From contig NZ_AOIA01000128.1 of the NCBI RefSeq assembly GCF_000337695.1, positions 54,342 through 118,341 on the forward strand: DNA of 64,000 nucleotides, given 5' to 3'. A program made the position numbers and the translations under genes. The DNA is from Natronococcus jeotgali DSM 18795 (lineage in GTDB: Archaea > Halobacteriota > Halobacteria > Halobacteriales > Natrialbaceae). The notes under the pieces are model-generated. The model saw only the letters and a program-made list of their open reading frames with translations, had not been told where the DNA came from and searched no databases. Positions 1 to 8,799 of this stretch are shown piece by piece. Position 1 is the first letter of the stretch; each line of letters begins with the position of its first letter.

Positions 1-1665
1 CCGCGGGCGGGTGAGGTGGGTCCGCATTCGACCCCAGCCGCGGCTCCGGTAGGCGCCGATCGGCCAGACGACCAGCGCCGACAGCACCGCCGCGGTCGCG
101 ACGACGCCGATTCCGAGCTGGACCGCCGCGGTCTCGTACCACGAGACGCGCTCGTAGGGTGCCGTCGGGGCGTCCACGTAGAGGGCGTCGCCCTCGATGG
201 CCAGCGTCGAGATGAGCATCCCCGCGTCCTCCTCGGGGGCTGGCTCGAAGACGCCCGGTTCGACCTCGACCCAGCGCGTCTCCCCGCCGCCGAGGGGCGA
301 GCCGACCTCGAGGTAGCCCTCGTCGGTCACGGCAACGGTCATCGACTCCGCCAGTCCGACGAGCTTCTCGGGGGTCGTCCGGAACGCGGTGGTGCGGTAC
401 TCGCCCTCGTACGCGTCGGCGCGGTCGACGGTGGCGGGATCGGGCTCGAGGGACGGCTCCTCGCCGCCGAAACGTTGCTCGACGAAGCCGTCGAGGACAT
501 CGGCCAGCGCGGGCGTGGTCCCGGCCGTGTTGAAGCTGACGTACAGCGCGACGTCGCGCTCGGGAAACAGCGCGAACAGCGTGTTGAAGTACTCGGTGCC
601 GCCGGTGTGCCAGGCCAGCCGCTCGCCGCCGCGCTCGCCGATCATGTAGCCGTAGCCGACGCCGGCGACGGCGGGGTGGTTCGTAGCCCGCTGCTCGAGC
701 ATCGCGTCGACCGACTCGGCCTCGAGGACGAACGGGTCCTCGAGGGCGCCGTCCTCGAGCATCGCGGCCGCGAAGTTCCCCATGTCGGCCGCGGTCGCGC
801 TCATCGAACCCGCGGGCGGAACGCCGACGATCGTCGGGTCGTCGGTCTGGAAGCCGTCGTCGGTCGCGGCGTGACCCTGCGAAACCGGCCTCCGATCGTC
901 GGGGACGGGCTGTTCGAACGTCGCCCCGTCCATCGCCAGCGGATCGAAGACCTCGCGCTCGACGTACTCCTCGAAGGGCTCGCCGACGGCCTCCTGGACG
1001 ACCAGCGCCGCGAGCCCGGCGCCGTGGTTCGAGTACGCGACCGTCTCCCCCGGAGGCCGCACCTGCGCCGGCAGCTCGCGCTCGAGTTTCGCCTCCCAGT
1101 CGTCGGCCGCGTCGGCGTCGTCGACGAACAGCCCCTGGAGCCGATCCTCGTATCCCGGCGTGTGGGTGCCGAGGTGCGCGAGCGTGATCTCGTCTTCGCC
1201 CTCGACGGAGTAGTTCTCGAGGTAGGTCCCGATCGGCTCGTCGAGCTCGAGCTCGCCGTCCTCGACGCCTCGCATCACCGCGGTCCAGACCGTCAGCTTC
1301 GCGACGGAGCCGACCATGAACGAGGTTTCGTTCGGTTCGACGGGCGTCCCGGCCGCGGCGTCGGCGGTGCCGTACCCCTCGGCGTGGACGCCCTCGCCGC
1401 CCTCGACGACCGCGACGGAAGCGCCGGCGACGTCGCGATCGGCCATCGCGTCCTCGATCAGTCGGTCGATCTCGTCGCCCTCGAGCTGCGGGCTCGCGGG
1501 CGATCCGACGGCGTCGTGTATCGGCGCCGCGCGCTCGGCGTCGTCGAGTCGCTCGATCGTCGCGGGGTCGCCGGGTTGGGCCGCGGCCGCCGCGACGCCC
1601 GGGGCGACGGCGCCGTTTACCAGTACCAGGCAGACGATTCCGATCAGCACCACCCTCCGAACCAT
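1..1665 (-). CDS. Serine beta-lactamase-like hydrolase (penicillin-binding fold), C-terminus cut by window edge
   Basis: The first 30 residues form a Sec-type signal peptide (hydrophobic run, then Ala-rich cleavage region), so the enzyme is exported. The three hallmark motifs of the class C beta-lactamase/DD-peptidase superfamily are visible: SVAK at residues 120-123 (nucleophilic Ser and general-base Lys), YSN at 211-213 and HTGG at 353-356. A hydrophobic helix near residue 530 suggests a C-terminal membrane anchor. The reading frame is still open at base 1, so the end is missing. Haloarchaea lack murein, so the substrate is probably an ester or peptide rather than peptidoglycan; that is inference. 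The fold assignment is firm, the substrate unknown. Confidence 0.85.
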   Translation of the reverse strand, partial: MVRRVVLIGIVCLVLVNGAVAPGVAAAAAQPGDPATIERLDDAERAAPIHDAVGSPASPQLEGDEIDRLIEDAMADRDVAGASVAVVEGGEGVHAEGYGTADAAAGTPVEPNETSFMVGSVAKLTVWTAVMRGVEDGELELDEPIGTYLENYSVEGEDEITLAHLGTHTPGYEDRLQGLFVDDADAADDWEAKLERELPAQVRPPGETVAYSNHGAGLAALVVQEAVGEPFEEYVEREVFDPLAMDGATFEQPVPDDRRPVSQGHAATDDGFQTDDPTIVGVPPAGSMSATAADMGNFAAAMLEDGALEDPFVLEAESVDAMLEQRATNHPAVAGVGYGYMIGERGGERLAWHTGGTEYFNTLFALFPERDVALYVSFNTAGTTPALADVLDGFVEQRFGGEEPSLEPDPATVDRADAYEGEYRTTAFRTTPEKLVGLAESMTVAVTDEGYLEVGSPLGGGETRWVEVEPGVFEPAPEEDAGMLISTLAIEGDALYVDAPTAPYERVSWYETAAVQLGIGVVATAAVLSALVVWPIGAYRSRGWGRMRTHLTRPR

Positions 1666-1710
1666 ACCCGACGAACACCGACCCGGAAAATAAGGCTAGG
1701 GGAACCCGGA

Positions 1711-1902
1711 TTACGCCTCGAACGCACCGATCCACCGGTCCTCGCCGTGGACCGGGCAGAACGACTCGTGGTTCTCGCTGCAGTTCGGATCCAGACGCCA
1801 GCCGCACTCGCAGACGCGACCGCAGCGTTTCCGTCCGTCGGCATTCCCGGTGCGCGCGGTCGCTCCGTCCGACCGGTCGGACGAGATCGACGGCTGCGGC
1901 TG
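1711..1902 (-). pseudogene. Cysteine-rich zinc-finger-like small ORF lacking a start codon
   Basis: This frame of 63 codons is open between a TAG and a TAA stop. Its last 37 codons read like a real small zinc protein: pattern C-x3-C-x-C-G-W, then C-x7-C-P-x-H-G-E-D-R-W. No ATG, GTG or TTG exists in the frame. An ATG at 1916 in another frame, with a TATA-like box at about 1903-1913, suggests either a frameshift near the N-terminus or an unusual start. The family is not recognised. It could be a decayed gene, a sequencing indel, or chance; the Cys/His spacing argues against chance. Confidence 0.35.
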
Positions 1903-2012
1903 CTATTTACACCCATACGTTCGTAATCCCGTTCGCTGAAACACGGGATGTCACACGTCCGACACGGGGGAGAACACCGGGGCGGTGCGTTAGTCCCCGA
2001 CGGCGTGTCACC

Positions 2013-3023
2013 CTACGCGTCGTAGGCCTCCTGTGCGAGCTGGTGGAGCCTGTGGACGGTGTGTTCGTTCGGGCCGAGCTGGGCCTGCGCGAGCGCGCCG
2101 GTTTTCAGTCCCGCCCACTGGCGCTCGACGAGCTCGAAGTCCTCCTCCTGGAGCTGGCGGCTCGTGCGGACGAACTCGCGTTCCTCCTCGGAGAGGTCGC
2201 CGTCCCGGAAGTAGTAGTCCGCGATCAGCCGGAAGCGACCGGTGTCGATCGGGTCGATGATGTAGGTGCCGTAGCCGTCGGCGGTGCCGTACATGTTGAT
2301 CGTGAAGTTCGGCCAGAGGTAGTGAAACTGCGCCTCGCGGGCGTCGTGGATCCGGAGCTCGTCCTCGACCTCCGCGTCGTGGGTGTAGTGGAGCACCCAG
2401 TGGTAGTCGTTGACCTCGAGCTCGGAGTCGTTGAGCTCGATCCCTTTGATCCAGTCCTGGTGGTTGGCCTGGCAGTGATCGCACTCGGAGTAGTTGCCCG
2501 CGAACACCTTCCAGTTGCACTCGACCTCCGAGGCGATCCGGCAGCCGTGCTCGTACTCCCCGAGGGGCAACGCCTCGAGTCGCTCCTTCATCACACCGGC
2601 CTGCTCGGCCAGCGCCATCGGGTCGTCGCTCAGGTTCACGAAGAGCAGGGGGCCGATGCTGTCGACGCGGACCTCCTCGGCGTCCTCGAGTTCGGTCGCG
2701 TCGACGCGTCCGGCGTCGGTCATCGGGGTTTCGTCGACGACGGGTTCGCCCGTCCGCGCCGAGAAGTTCTCGAACGCGCGGACGTCGCCGTCCTCGCCGC
2801 GTCGGACGACGAGCTCGCGGTCGCCGACGGTCCGGGTGAAGTATCGTCCCTGGTCGGCGATGGTGTTCGCGTGGCCGGCGTACACCCAGTACTGCCCGAA
2901 GATCTTCTCTTTCTCCAGCTCGAAGATCTCGGGATCGGTGAAGTACCGCGCCGGCAGGGCGTTCGTCGGTTCGGTGATGTCCGGGCTTACCGTCTCCGTT
3001 CTGGCCTGCTCCCACTGCGTCAT
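2013..3023 (-). CDS. Rieske-oxygenase alpha-subunit paralog with catalytic iron site but no Rieske ligands
   Basis: This 336-residue protein is homologous along its length to the product of 3626-4717 and resembles ring-hydroxylating/betaine-demethylating oxygenase alpha subunits. The mononuclear non-heme iron motif N-x2-E-x2-H-x4-H is intact (N177, E180, H183, H188), as is a C-terminal Asp-containing helix that normally gives the third ligand. The Rieske half is destroyed: the CAH position reads SAR (88-90), and about 43 residues that would carry the second CxxH pair are absent. It is probably the catalytic half of a heteromeric enzyme fed by the paralog. The start at 3023 gives a 336-aa protein downstream of two TATA-like boxes; an upstream ATG at 3062 would add 13 residues. 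Context suggests glycine betaine demethylation. Confidence 0.85.
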   Translation of the reverse strand: MTQWEQARTETVSPDITEPTNALPARYFTDPEIFELEKEKIFGQYWVYAGHANTIADQGRYFTRTVGDRELVVRRGEDGDVRAFENFSARTGEPVVDETPMTDAGRVDATELEDAEEVRVDSIGPLLFVNLSDDPMALAEQAGVMKERLEALPLGEYEHGCRIASEVECNWKVFAGNYSECDHCQANHQDWIKGIELNDSELEVNDYHWVLHYTHDAEVEDELRIHDAREAQFHYLWPNFTINMYGTADGYGTYIIDPIDTGRFRLIADYYFRDGDLSEEEREFVRTSRQLQEEDFELVERQWAGLKTGALAQAQLGPNEHTVHRLHQLAQEAYDA

Positions 3024-3061
3024 ATACTCACACGATCGGGAGAGTCCACCAAAGAAGTTCA

Positions 3062-3088
3062 CCTGATATATATCGTACCCTTATATGG
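3062..3088 (-). promoter_or_regulatory. Putative archaeal promoter(s) of the catalytic-half oxygenase gene
   Basis: Read on the minus strand, CCATATAAGG (3079-3088) and GATATATATC (3063-3072) are both good TATA-like boxes, giving expected starts near 3057 and 3042, some 20-35 nt before the ATG at 3023. With the 222-nt gap to the upstream small gene, this suggests the gene can be transcribed independently of the operon ahead of it. Confidence 0.5.
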
Positions 3089-3245
3089 CGGGCGCCGCGA
3101 GACCGGCGGTCGGCCCCACGTCGGAACCGCTCGCCACACTGCCTCCGCGCCGTCGGAACGTCGTTCCCGCGGCTCGCGGGGCGATCGACGGTCGTCGAGA
3201 GAACGGTCCGCGAGGTGGGACGGCGGAGCCGACGCGGGGCGACGA

Positions 3246-3623
3246 TCAGAACGCGCGCAGGTGGTCGTCTCGCGGTTCGTACAGCGCGCCGTTCATGCGG
3301 ATCTCGTGGACCTCCTCGAGCGTCTCCCCGAGGGACGTCCCCCGCTCGCTCATCGCCGCCGCGACGGCGCCGATCGGCGCGCCGTCGTCGTACTCGCCCT
3401 CGAGCTGGGCGACGACGTCCGCGAGGGTGTAGACCTCGTCGAGGTCGTCCTCGTCGACCGCCTCGCCGAGCGCGGGGTCGATCCGCGTGAACGCCACGTC
3501 GTGGCCCGTCACCCGGTGGTGGCGCCGGTAGAAGTCGACGATCTCGTTGGGCGCGTCGCTCTCGAGGTCGACGTCGCAGTCCGGACAGCTCGCGGCGTAG
3601 GGTGGGTGTCGTTGCTCGCTCAT
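3246..3623 (-). CDS. Small C2H2-zinc-finger plus winged-helix protein
   Basis: The protein has 125 residues in two parts. Residues 13-41 contain C13-x2-C16 followed by H36 and H41, a C2H2-type zinc finger. Residues about 80-125 resemble the stand-alone winged helix at the C-terminus of archaeal MCM (GAP start, YEPRDDHLR end). The start codon lies 2 nt after the stop of the Rieske-bearing oxygenase paralog, so the two are co-transcribed. The function is unknown. A DNA-binding regulator of the betaine genes is most likely, though a protein-protein role in the oxygenase complex cannot be excluded. Confidence 0.75.
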   Translation of the reverse strand: MSEQRHPPYAASCPDCDVDLESDAPNEIVDFYRRHHRVTGHDVAFTRIDPALGEAVDEDDLDEVYTLADVVAQLEGEYDDGAPIGAVAAAMSERGTSLGETLEEVHEIRMNGALYEPRDDHLRAF

Positions 3624-3625
3624 GG

Positions 3626-4717
3626 TTACGCGTCGTCGGCCTCCTGGGCGAGCCGTCGGAGCTCGGCGCCGGTGCGATCGTTCGATCCGAGTCGGTCCGA
3701 CGCGCCGCCCTCGAGACCCGTCCGCCGGCGCTCGGCGCGCTCGGCGTCCTCGGCCCGGCGCTGGCGGGTCGTCCGAACCAGTTCGCGCTCGGCTTCCGAG
3801 AGGTCGCCGTCCCGGAAGTAGTAGTCCGCGATCAGCTGAACCCGGTCGGGGCCGACCGGGTCGAGGGCGACGGTGGCGTAGCCGTCGACGTCCTCGTAGA
3901 CGTCGATCGCGACGTTCGGCCAGCAGTAGTGAAACTGCGCCTCCAGCCCGTCCGGGCGCCGGTCCTCGCTCCCGTCCCCGTCGGCGGCGCGCTCGACCGT
4001 CCAGCCGTGATCGTCGACCGCGAGCGTGCCGTCAGCGTCGCGCTCCTCGCTCCCGTCGAAGTGGACGGCGGCGAACAGCTTCCAGTTGCATTCGACCTCG
4101 GAGACGATCCGCCGGCCGTGCTCGTACTCCTCGAGGGGCAGCGACTCGAGGCGATCCGCGGCGGCGCCGACCTGCTCGGCCAGCGACGGCGGATCGTCGC
4201 CGAGGTTCGCGAACACGAGCGGGCCGACCGTGTCGACGCGAACGTCGTTCAGCCCGTTGGCCTCGCAGTCGAACTCCTGAACCTCGCCGCTGTCGAGGTC
4301 GGGATTCAGGCTCGCGTCCTCGAAGCTCTTGGGCGTGCTCCGGAGGTCGCCGTCCAGGTCGTAGGTCCAGAGGTGGTACGGACACTGGATCCGTCCCCCG
4401 CCGCCGGGGTCGGTCATCGGCGTGTCCTCGACCATCTTGGACCCGCGGTGAGCGCAGACGTTGTCGAACGCCTTCACCTCGTCGTCGTGGCCGCGGACGA
4501 CGATCAGCTGTCGGTCGCCGACGTTCCGGGTGAAGAACTGGCCCGGCTCCGGGATGCTGTCGGCGTGGCCGACGTACACCCAGTACCGCCCGAAGACCGC
4601 CTCCTTCTCGCGCTCGAGGGATCCGGGACCGGTGAGTCGTCGTGCCGATACCGCGTTCGACCGCTCCGTGCCGTCCTCACTCGCCGCTGGGGGTTGCGAG
4701 TCGTCCCGCTGTGACAT
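3626..4717 (-). CDS. Rieske-oxygenase alpha-subunit paralog with Rieske cluster but no catalytic iron motif
   Basis: The protein has 363 residues. The Rieske [2Fe-2S] ligands are intact: C88-A-H90 and C112-P-Y-H115. Where the paralog at 2013-3023 has its iron motif, this protein reads NWKLFAAVHF then an acidic linker, and the N/E/H/H residues are gone. The remaining helix-grip (SRPBCC-like) domain still aligns, including the QFHY-WPN segment. In Rieske oxygenases electrons pass from the Rieske cluster of one subunit to the iron of its neighbour in the trimer, so this subunit could donate electrons to the paralog. It is first in an operon with the zinc-finger/winged-helix gene. No reductase gene is nearby. 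Confidence 0.87.
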   Translation of the reverse strand: MSQRDDSQPPAASEDGTERSNAVSARRLTGPGSLEREKEAVFGRYWVYVGHADSIPEPGQFFTRNVGDRQLIVVRGHDDEVKAFDNVCAHRGSKMVEDTPMTDPGGGGRIQCPYHLWTYDLDGDLRSTPKSFEDASLNPDLDSGEVQEFDCEANGLNDVRVDTVGPLVFANLGDDPPSLAEQVGAAADRLESLPLEEYEHGRRIVSEVECNWKLFAAVHFDGSEERDADGTLAVDDHGWTVERAADGDGSEDRRPDGLEAQFHYCWPNVAIDVYEDVDGYATVALDPVGPDRVQLIADYYFRDGDLSEAERELVRTTRQRRAEDAERAERRRTGLEGGASDRLGSNDRTGAELRRLAQEADDA

Positions 4718-4738
4718 ACGGTATCACCAACACAACGA

Positions 4739-4783
4739 CTACTAAAAGTCGTTCACCCGTGCTACTGAACATCAATAAGTATC
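4739..4783 (-). promoter_or_regulatory. Putative promoter of the Rieske operon
   Basis: Two TATA-like boxes precede the ATG at 4717 on the minus strand: TTTTAGTAG centred near 4743, at the right distance for a leaderless transcript, and ATACTTATTG centred near 4777, which would give a leader of about 33 nt. Confidence 0.45.
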
Positions 4784-4893
4784 CCCCCTCCGAAGCCGAA
4801 AGACACTGAGACCGGCGAAAAAGTTCGGAGAGTGGTCTAGACGGTTGATTTCGGGATGCGAACCATCCGGGCCGAATCCGCCCGCGGACGGCG

Positions 4894-5979
4894 CTACGAG
4901 AGCGCGGGCCGGGGGTCGCCGCGTCGCTCCGATCGCGTCTGTGGTCGGTCGGCGCTGCCGCGGATGCGCTCGGCGATCGTCTCCCGGGACGGCCCTGCCT
5001 CGGGTTCGCTGGACGCGTAGACCCGCCTGACGACCAGATCGAGCAGGTCGAGCTGCGCCAGCAGCTCGCGGGCGGGCTCGCGCTCGAGCTCGAGCCGACG
5101 ACAGACGTCGCGCAGCGTCATCGCGGACTCGACGGCCTCGATCAGGTCCTCGAGGTCGACCCCCTCCGGGAGCCCGAGGCCGTCCGCGGCAAGTCGCTCC
5201 GTCGAAAGGCGCTCGATCGGATCGGCGGCCTCGTCGGGTTCGCGGCTCGGGTCGGACTCCGGGTCGCCCGCGGACGCCGACGGTCGGTCGGTCCCGGTCG
5301 CGGTCGCGTCCGTCCTCTCGTCCGCGGCGTCGACGTCGTAGGAAACCGGATCGTGGACCCCGGCGTCGATCATGTACCGGCGGACGGTCTCGACGGCGAC
5401 GTCCATCTCGAGGACGGCGGCCATCTCGGCGAACGTGTCGAAGGACTCGTACAGCTCCTCGAGGTACGCGACGTCCTCGTAGGGCGGCAGGTCCTCGTCG
5501 CGGGCGCTCTCGAGCGCACGCGCGACCTCGGGATCGAGGTCCGTCTCGGAATCGGCCTCGGACCCGACTTCGCTCCCGGCGTCGGCCGTCGCGAGCCCCG
5601 ACGACGGCACGGTCTCGCTCGCCGTCGGCGCTCCGTCCTCGAACCCGACGGCGAACGTCGCGACGACGTCGCCGTCGTCGGTTACGCGGACGCCGTCTGC
5701 GGCGACGGCGACGCCGTCGGGGGCGTACTCCTCCATCGCGGGCAGGGCCGACGCGGGAAACTCGAGTCGCAACGTTCCGTCGTCCTCGAGGCGCGCGGCT
5801 TCGGGAGCCGCGTCGGTTCGCGGTCCGGATCCGCGGGGAGGAACGACGACGTCGATCGTGGCGCTCGGCCCGTCGTGGCGCCCGGAGACCGTCGCGTCGA
5901 CCTCCCGAACCGACCCGCCGTCCGACTCGTACCGGTCGGTTATTTGGGAGAGGATATCAATCAAGTCACTTACCCTCAT
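4894..5979 (-). CDS. Putative haloarchaeal transcription regulator with two HTH-like segments
   Basis: The protein has 361 residues and is very acidic. The N-terminal ~115 residues form an alternating beta-rich domain; residues about 120-165 are a low-complexity acidic linker; residues 182-210 look like a helix-turn-helix (AEMAAVLEMD then VETVRRYMI); a second HTH-like segment lies near 291-325 (LRDVCRRLEL, then EPARELLAQL). The start at 5979 is chosen because the sequence upstream is Arg-rich and non-protein-like. It lies between the oxygenase operon and the divergently read dehydrogenase, the usual place for a local regulator. A TATA-like box TCTATATG sits near 6041-6048. The family is not recognised with certainty. 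Confidence 0.65.
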   Translation of the reverse strand: MRVSDLIDILSQITDRYESDGGSVREVDATVSGRHDGPSATIDVVVPPRGSGPRTDAAPEAARLEDDGTLRLEFPASALPAMEEYAPDGVAVAADGVRVTDDGDVVATFAVGFEDGAPTASETVPSSGLATADAGSEVGSEADSETDLDPEVARALESARDEDLPPYEDVAYLEELYESFDTFAEMAAVLEMDVAVETVRRYMIDAGVHDPVSYDVDAADERTDATATGTDRPSASAGDPESDPSREPDEAADPIERLSTERLAADGLGLPEGVDLEDLIEAVESAMTLRDVCRRLELEREPARELLAQLDLLDLVVRRVYASSEPEAGPSRETIAERIRGSADRPQTRSERRGDPRPALS

Positions 5980-6192
5980 AGCTTGGCTACGCTTGGACGC
6001 GGTTGGGGGTAAGATTGAGTGGGGAATACTCCCTCCCTTCATATAGACCGTCAGGAAGCGCCCGACTCGGTCGCCGACGAACGGACGTCTCCACCGTCGG
6101 AACGGGCGACGCCGCGGCGCGTCGGGAGACCGCACGGCGAACCTCCACGTATCAACTGACGTATCAGTCGGTGGAATACTGCGGCGGGGCGA

Positions 6193-6204
6193 TAACTATA
6201 TTTG
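6193..6204 (+). promoter_or_regulatory. TATA-like box of the first dehydrogenase gene
   Basis: TAACTATATTTG lies about 25-32 nt before the two candidate ATG codons (6223 and 6232), consistent with a leaderless or near-leaderless transcript. Confidence 0.5.
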
Positions 6205-6231
6205 ATCCCCGACGGCATATCGATGCGAGAG

Positions 6232-8799
6232 ATGGACACTCACGATAGTCTGCCGGCCGAGGCCGACACCGTCATCGTCGGCGCCGGCATCGTCGGCTGC
6301 AGCGCGGCGTACCACCTGACCGAGTTCGGACGCGAGGACGTCGTCGTCGTCGATCAGGGACCGCTCCCGACCACGGGCGGGTCCTCGAGTCACGCGCCGG
6401 GGATCATGTTCCAGACCGCCGAGGAGAAGGTGCTGACCAAGTTCGCGAACTACAGCCGCAAGCTGTACTCGCGGCTCGAGGACGAGGACGGCAACCAGCT
6501 CTACAGCGAGACGGGCGGGATCGAGGTCGCCAGGACCGACGAGCGGATGGACTTCCTCCAACGCCGGGTCGAAAACGGCACCGCGTGGGGGATTCCGGAC
6601 CCCCAGATCCTCTCGCCGGAGGAGGTCGAGGAGAAACTGCCGCTGGTCGATAGCGACGTCATCCAGGGCGGGTACTACTCGCCGACCGACGGCCAGGTCT
6701 CGGGGGTCAAGGCCTGCGCCGCGCTAGCGAAGGCCTCGATGGACCGGGGCGCGAGGTTCGTCCCCCACACCCGGACCGAGGACGTCGCGGTCGAGGACGG
6801 CGAGGTGCGGGCCGTCGTCACCGAACACGGCGAGATCGACTGCAACGAGGTCGTGATCGCGACGAACATCTGGGCGCGCCAGCTGGGCGAGCAGCTCGGC
6901 GTTCACCTGCCCGTGACCCCGGTCGAACACCAGTACACGATCACCGAACCCCTCGAGGTGCTCTCGAACGAGCGGGACGTCACCGAGGACCCGGTGTACG
7001 AGAACTACCGCGAGGTCTCCGGCGAGCGGGCCGACCGCCTGCTCGCGAACCCGGATCGGCCGATCCTCCGGGATCAGGACAACGCGCTGTACTTCCGGAC
7101 CCACGGCGACGCCTACGGGATCGGCTCGTACAACCACGAACCGCTCGTCCCCGACCCCCAGGAGCTGGGCGGCAACGACGAGGACGGCGACCAGGGGTCG
7201 GTCCACGAGTTCTCCGACTACCACCTGAACAACCCGACCCACCCCGACCGCCCGGACAAGGCGCCCCGCCAGGCCAGCGACGAGCTGTTGCCCGCCACGG
7301 CGGGAAAGGAACTCGAGCACAAGTACAACGGGATGTTCGCGGAGTCGCCGAACGGCCTCCCGGTGATGGGTCCCGTCCAGGAGTACGACGGGCTCTGGAC
7401 CGCCGCGGCCATCTGGGTCACCCACGCCGGCGGCGCGGGGCGGGCGCTGGCCGAGTGGATGGAGACGGGCGCTCCGAAGCTACCCGACGGGCCGATCGAC
7501 CTCTCGCACTGCAACGTCAACCGGTTCCAGCGCCACGAGGGTAGCTGGGACTTCGCCCGCGACATCGGCGGCGAGGAGTACCGGATCGTCTACAACATCG
7601 TCCACCCCAAGTGGACCTGGACGGACCACCAGCGGGACATCCGCCGCAGCTCGGTCTACCACAAGCTCCAGGAACTCGACGCCGAGCTGTGGGCCGAGGC
7701 CGGCTGGGAGGAGGCCCAGTGGTTCGACTCCAACGCCGACCTGCTGGCGCGCTACGGCGAGGACGTCCCCGAGCGGGACGGCTGGGAGGCGAAGTACTGG
7801 TCGCCGATCGAAGGTGCCGAGTCCCTGCACGTGCGCAACGAGGTCGGCATCCACGACATGACCTCGTTCAACAAGCTGGAGGTCAGCGGGCAGGGCGCCG
7901 ACGAGTTCCTCCAGTACCTGTGTACCAACGACATGGATATCGACGTCGGCCAGATCCGGTACACCCTCCTGTGCAACGAGGAGGGCGGCGTCCGCGCCGA
8001 CGTCACCGTCACCCGGACCGACGAGGACCGCTACCTCGTGCTCACCACGGGGCGGGAAGTCGGCCAGAACCACGTCGCCTGGGTCGAGAACCACGCCCCC
8101 GCGGACGTCACGGTCCGGGAGGTTACCTCCGAGCTCACCTCGTTCGTCCTCACGGGGCCGAACGCCCGCGACGTGCTGAGCGAGGTGACGCGAGCGGACC
8201 TCTCCGACGAGGCGTTCCCGTTCTACACCACCCAGGAGCTATTCGTGAAGAACGTCCCGGTGCGGGCACTGCGTCTCTCCTACGCGGGCGAACTCGGCTG
8301 GGAGCTGTACACGCCAAGCGAGTACGGCGACCAGCTCTGGGAGCACCTCTGGGAGGCCGGCCAGGATCACGACCTCCGGCCGTACGGCAACGGCGCGCTC
8401 GACTCCCTGCGCCTCGAGAAGGGGTTCCGGCTGTGGGGGGCGGACCTCCACACCGAGCACAACCCCTACGAGGCCGGGTTGAGCTTCGCCGTCGACCTCG
8501 AGACCGACTTCATCGGGAAGGAGGCGGTCGTCGAGGCCGCGGAGGGAGAACGGATCGACCACGAGGTGGCCTGCCTGACGCTGGACGACGAGGAGGCGGT
8601 CGTCTTCGAGGACCGACCCGTCCTCGACGGCGACGAGTCGCTGGGGTACGTCCACAGCGCCGAGTACGGCTACACCGTCGGCGCCTGCGTCGCCTACGCC
8701 TACCTCCCCCCGGAGTACGCCGAGCCGGGAACCGACGTCGAGATCCTCCACGAGGGCGAGCGCTACGCGGCGACGGTGCGGGAGGAACCGCTGCTGTAA
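6232..8799 (+). CDS. FAD-dependent dimethylglycine/sarcosine dehydrogenase-like protein (DAO-GcvT fusion)
   Basis: The protein has 855 residues. The N-terminal half is a D-amino-acid-oxidase-type FAD domain with the dinucleotide motif GAGIVG at 17-22. GGSSSHAPG at 49-57 places His54 where dimethylglycine dehydrogenases attach FAD covalently. The C-terminal half (from about 480) is a GcvT-like tetrahydrofolate-binding domain, which captures the released methyl carbon as 5,10-methylene-THF. ATG 6232 matches the start of the paralog at 9369; ATG 6223 and TTG 6202 are alternatives. With the second copy it could cover the dimethylglycine and sarcosine steps; which copy does which cannot be told from sequence. 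Confidence 0.9.
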   Translation: MDTHDSLPAEADTVIVGAGIVGCSAAYHLTEFGREDVVVVDQGPLPTTGGSSSHAPGIMFQTAEEKVLTKFANYSRKLYSRLEDEDGNQLYSETGGIEVARTDERMDFLQRRVENGTAWGIPDPQILSPEEVEEKLPLVDSDVIQGGYYSPTDGQVSGVKACAALAKASMDRGARFVPHTRTEDVAVEDGEVRAVVTEHGEIDCNEVVIATNIWARQLGEQLGVHLPVTPVEHQYTITEPLEVLSNERDVTEDPVYENYREVSGERADRLLANPDRPILRDQDNALYFRTHGDAYGIGSYNHEPLVPDPQELGGNDEDGDQGSVHEFSDYHLNNPTHPDRPDKAPRQASDELLPATAGKELEHKYNGMFAESPNGLPVMGPVQEYDGLWTAAAIWVTHAGGAGRALAEWMETGAPKLPDGPIDLSHCNVNRFQRHEGSWDFARDIGGEEYRIVYNIVHPKWTWTDHQRDIRRSSVYHKLQELDAELWAEAGWEEAQWFDSNADLLARYGEDVPERDGWEAKYWSPIEGAESLHVRNEVGIHDMTSFNKLEVSGQGADEFLQYLCTNDMDIDVGQIRYTLLCNEEGGVRADVTVTRTDEDRYLVLTTGREVGQNHVAWVENHAPADVTVREVTSELTSFVLTGPNARDVLSEVTRADLSDEAFPFYTTQELFVKNVPVRALRLSYAGELGWELYTPSEYGDQLWEHLWEAGQDHDLRPYGNGALDSLRLEKGFRLWGADLHTEHNPYEAGLSFAVDLETDFIGKEAVVEAAEGERIDHEVACLTLDDEEAVVFEDRPVLDGDESLGYVHSAEYGYTVGACVAYAYLPPEYAEPGTDVEILHEGERYAATVREEPLL

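Noticed and set aside
1644..1916. 90-codon Arg/Ser-rich frame starting at the ATG at 1916
   Set aside because: It overlaps the start of the serine hydrolase gene and has shadow-type composition; the Cys-rich frame in the same place is more protein-like.
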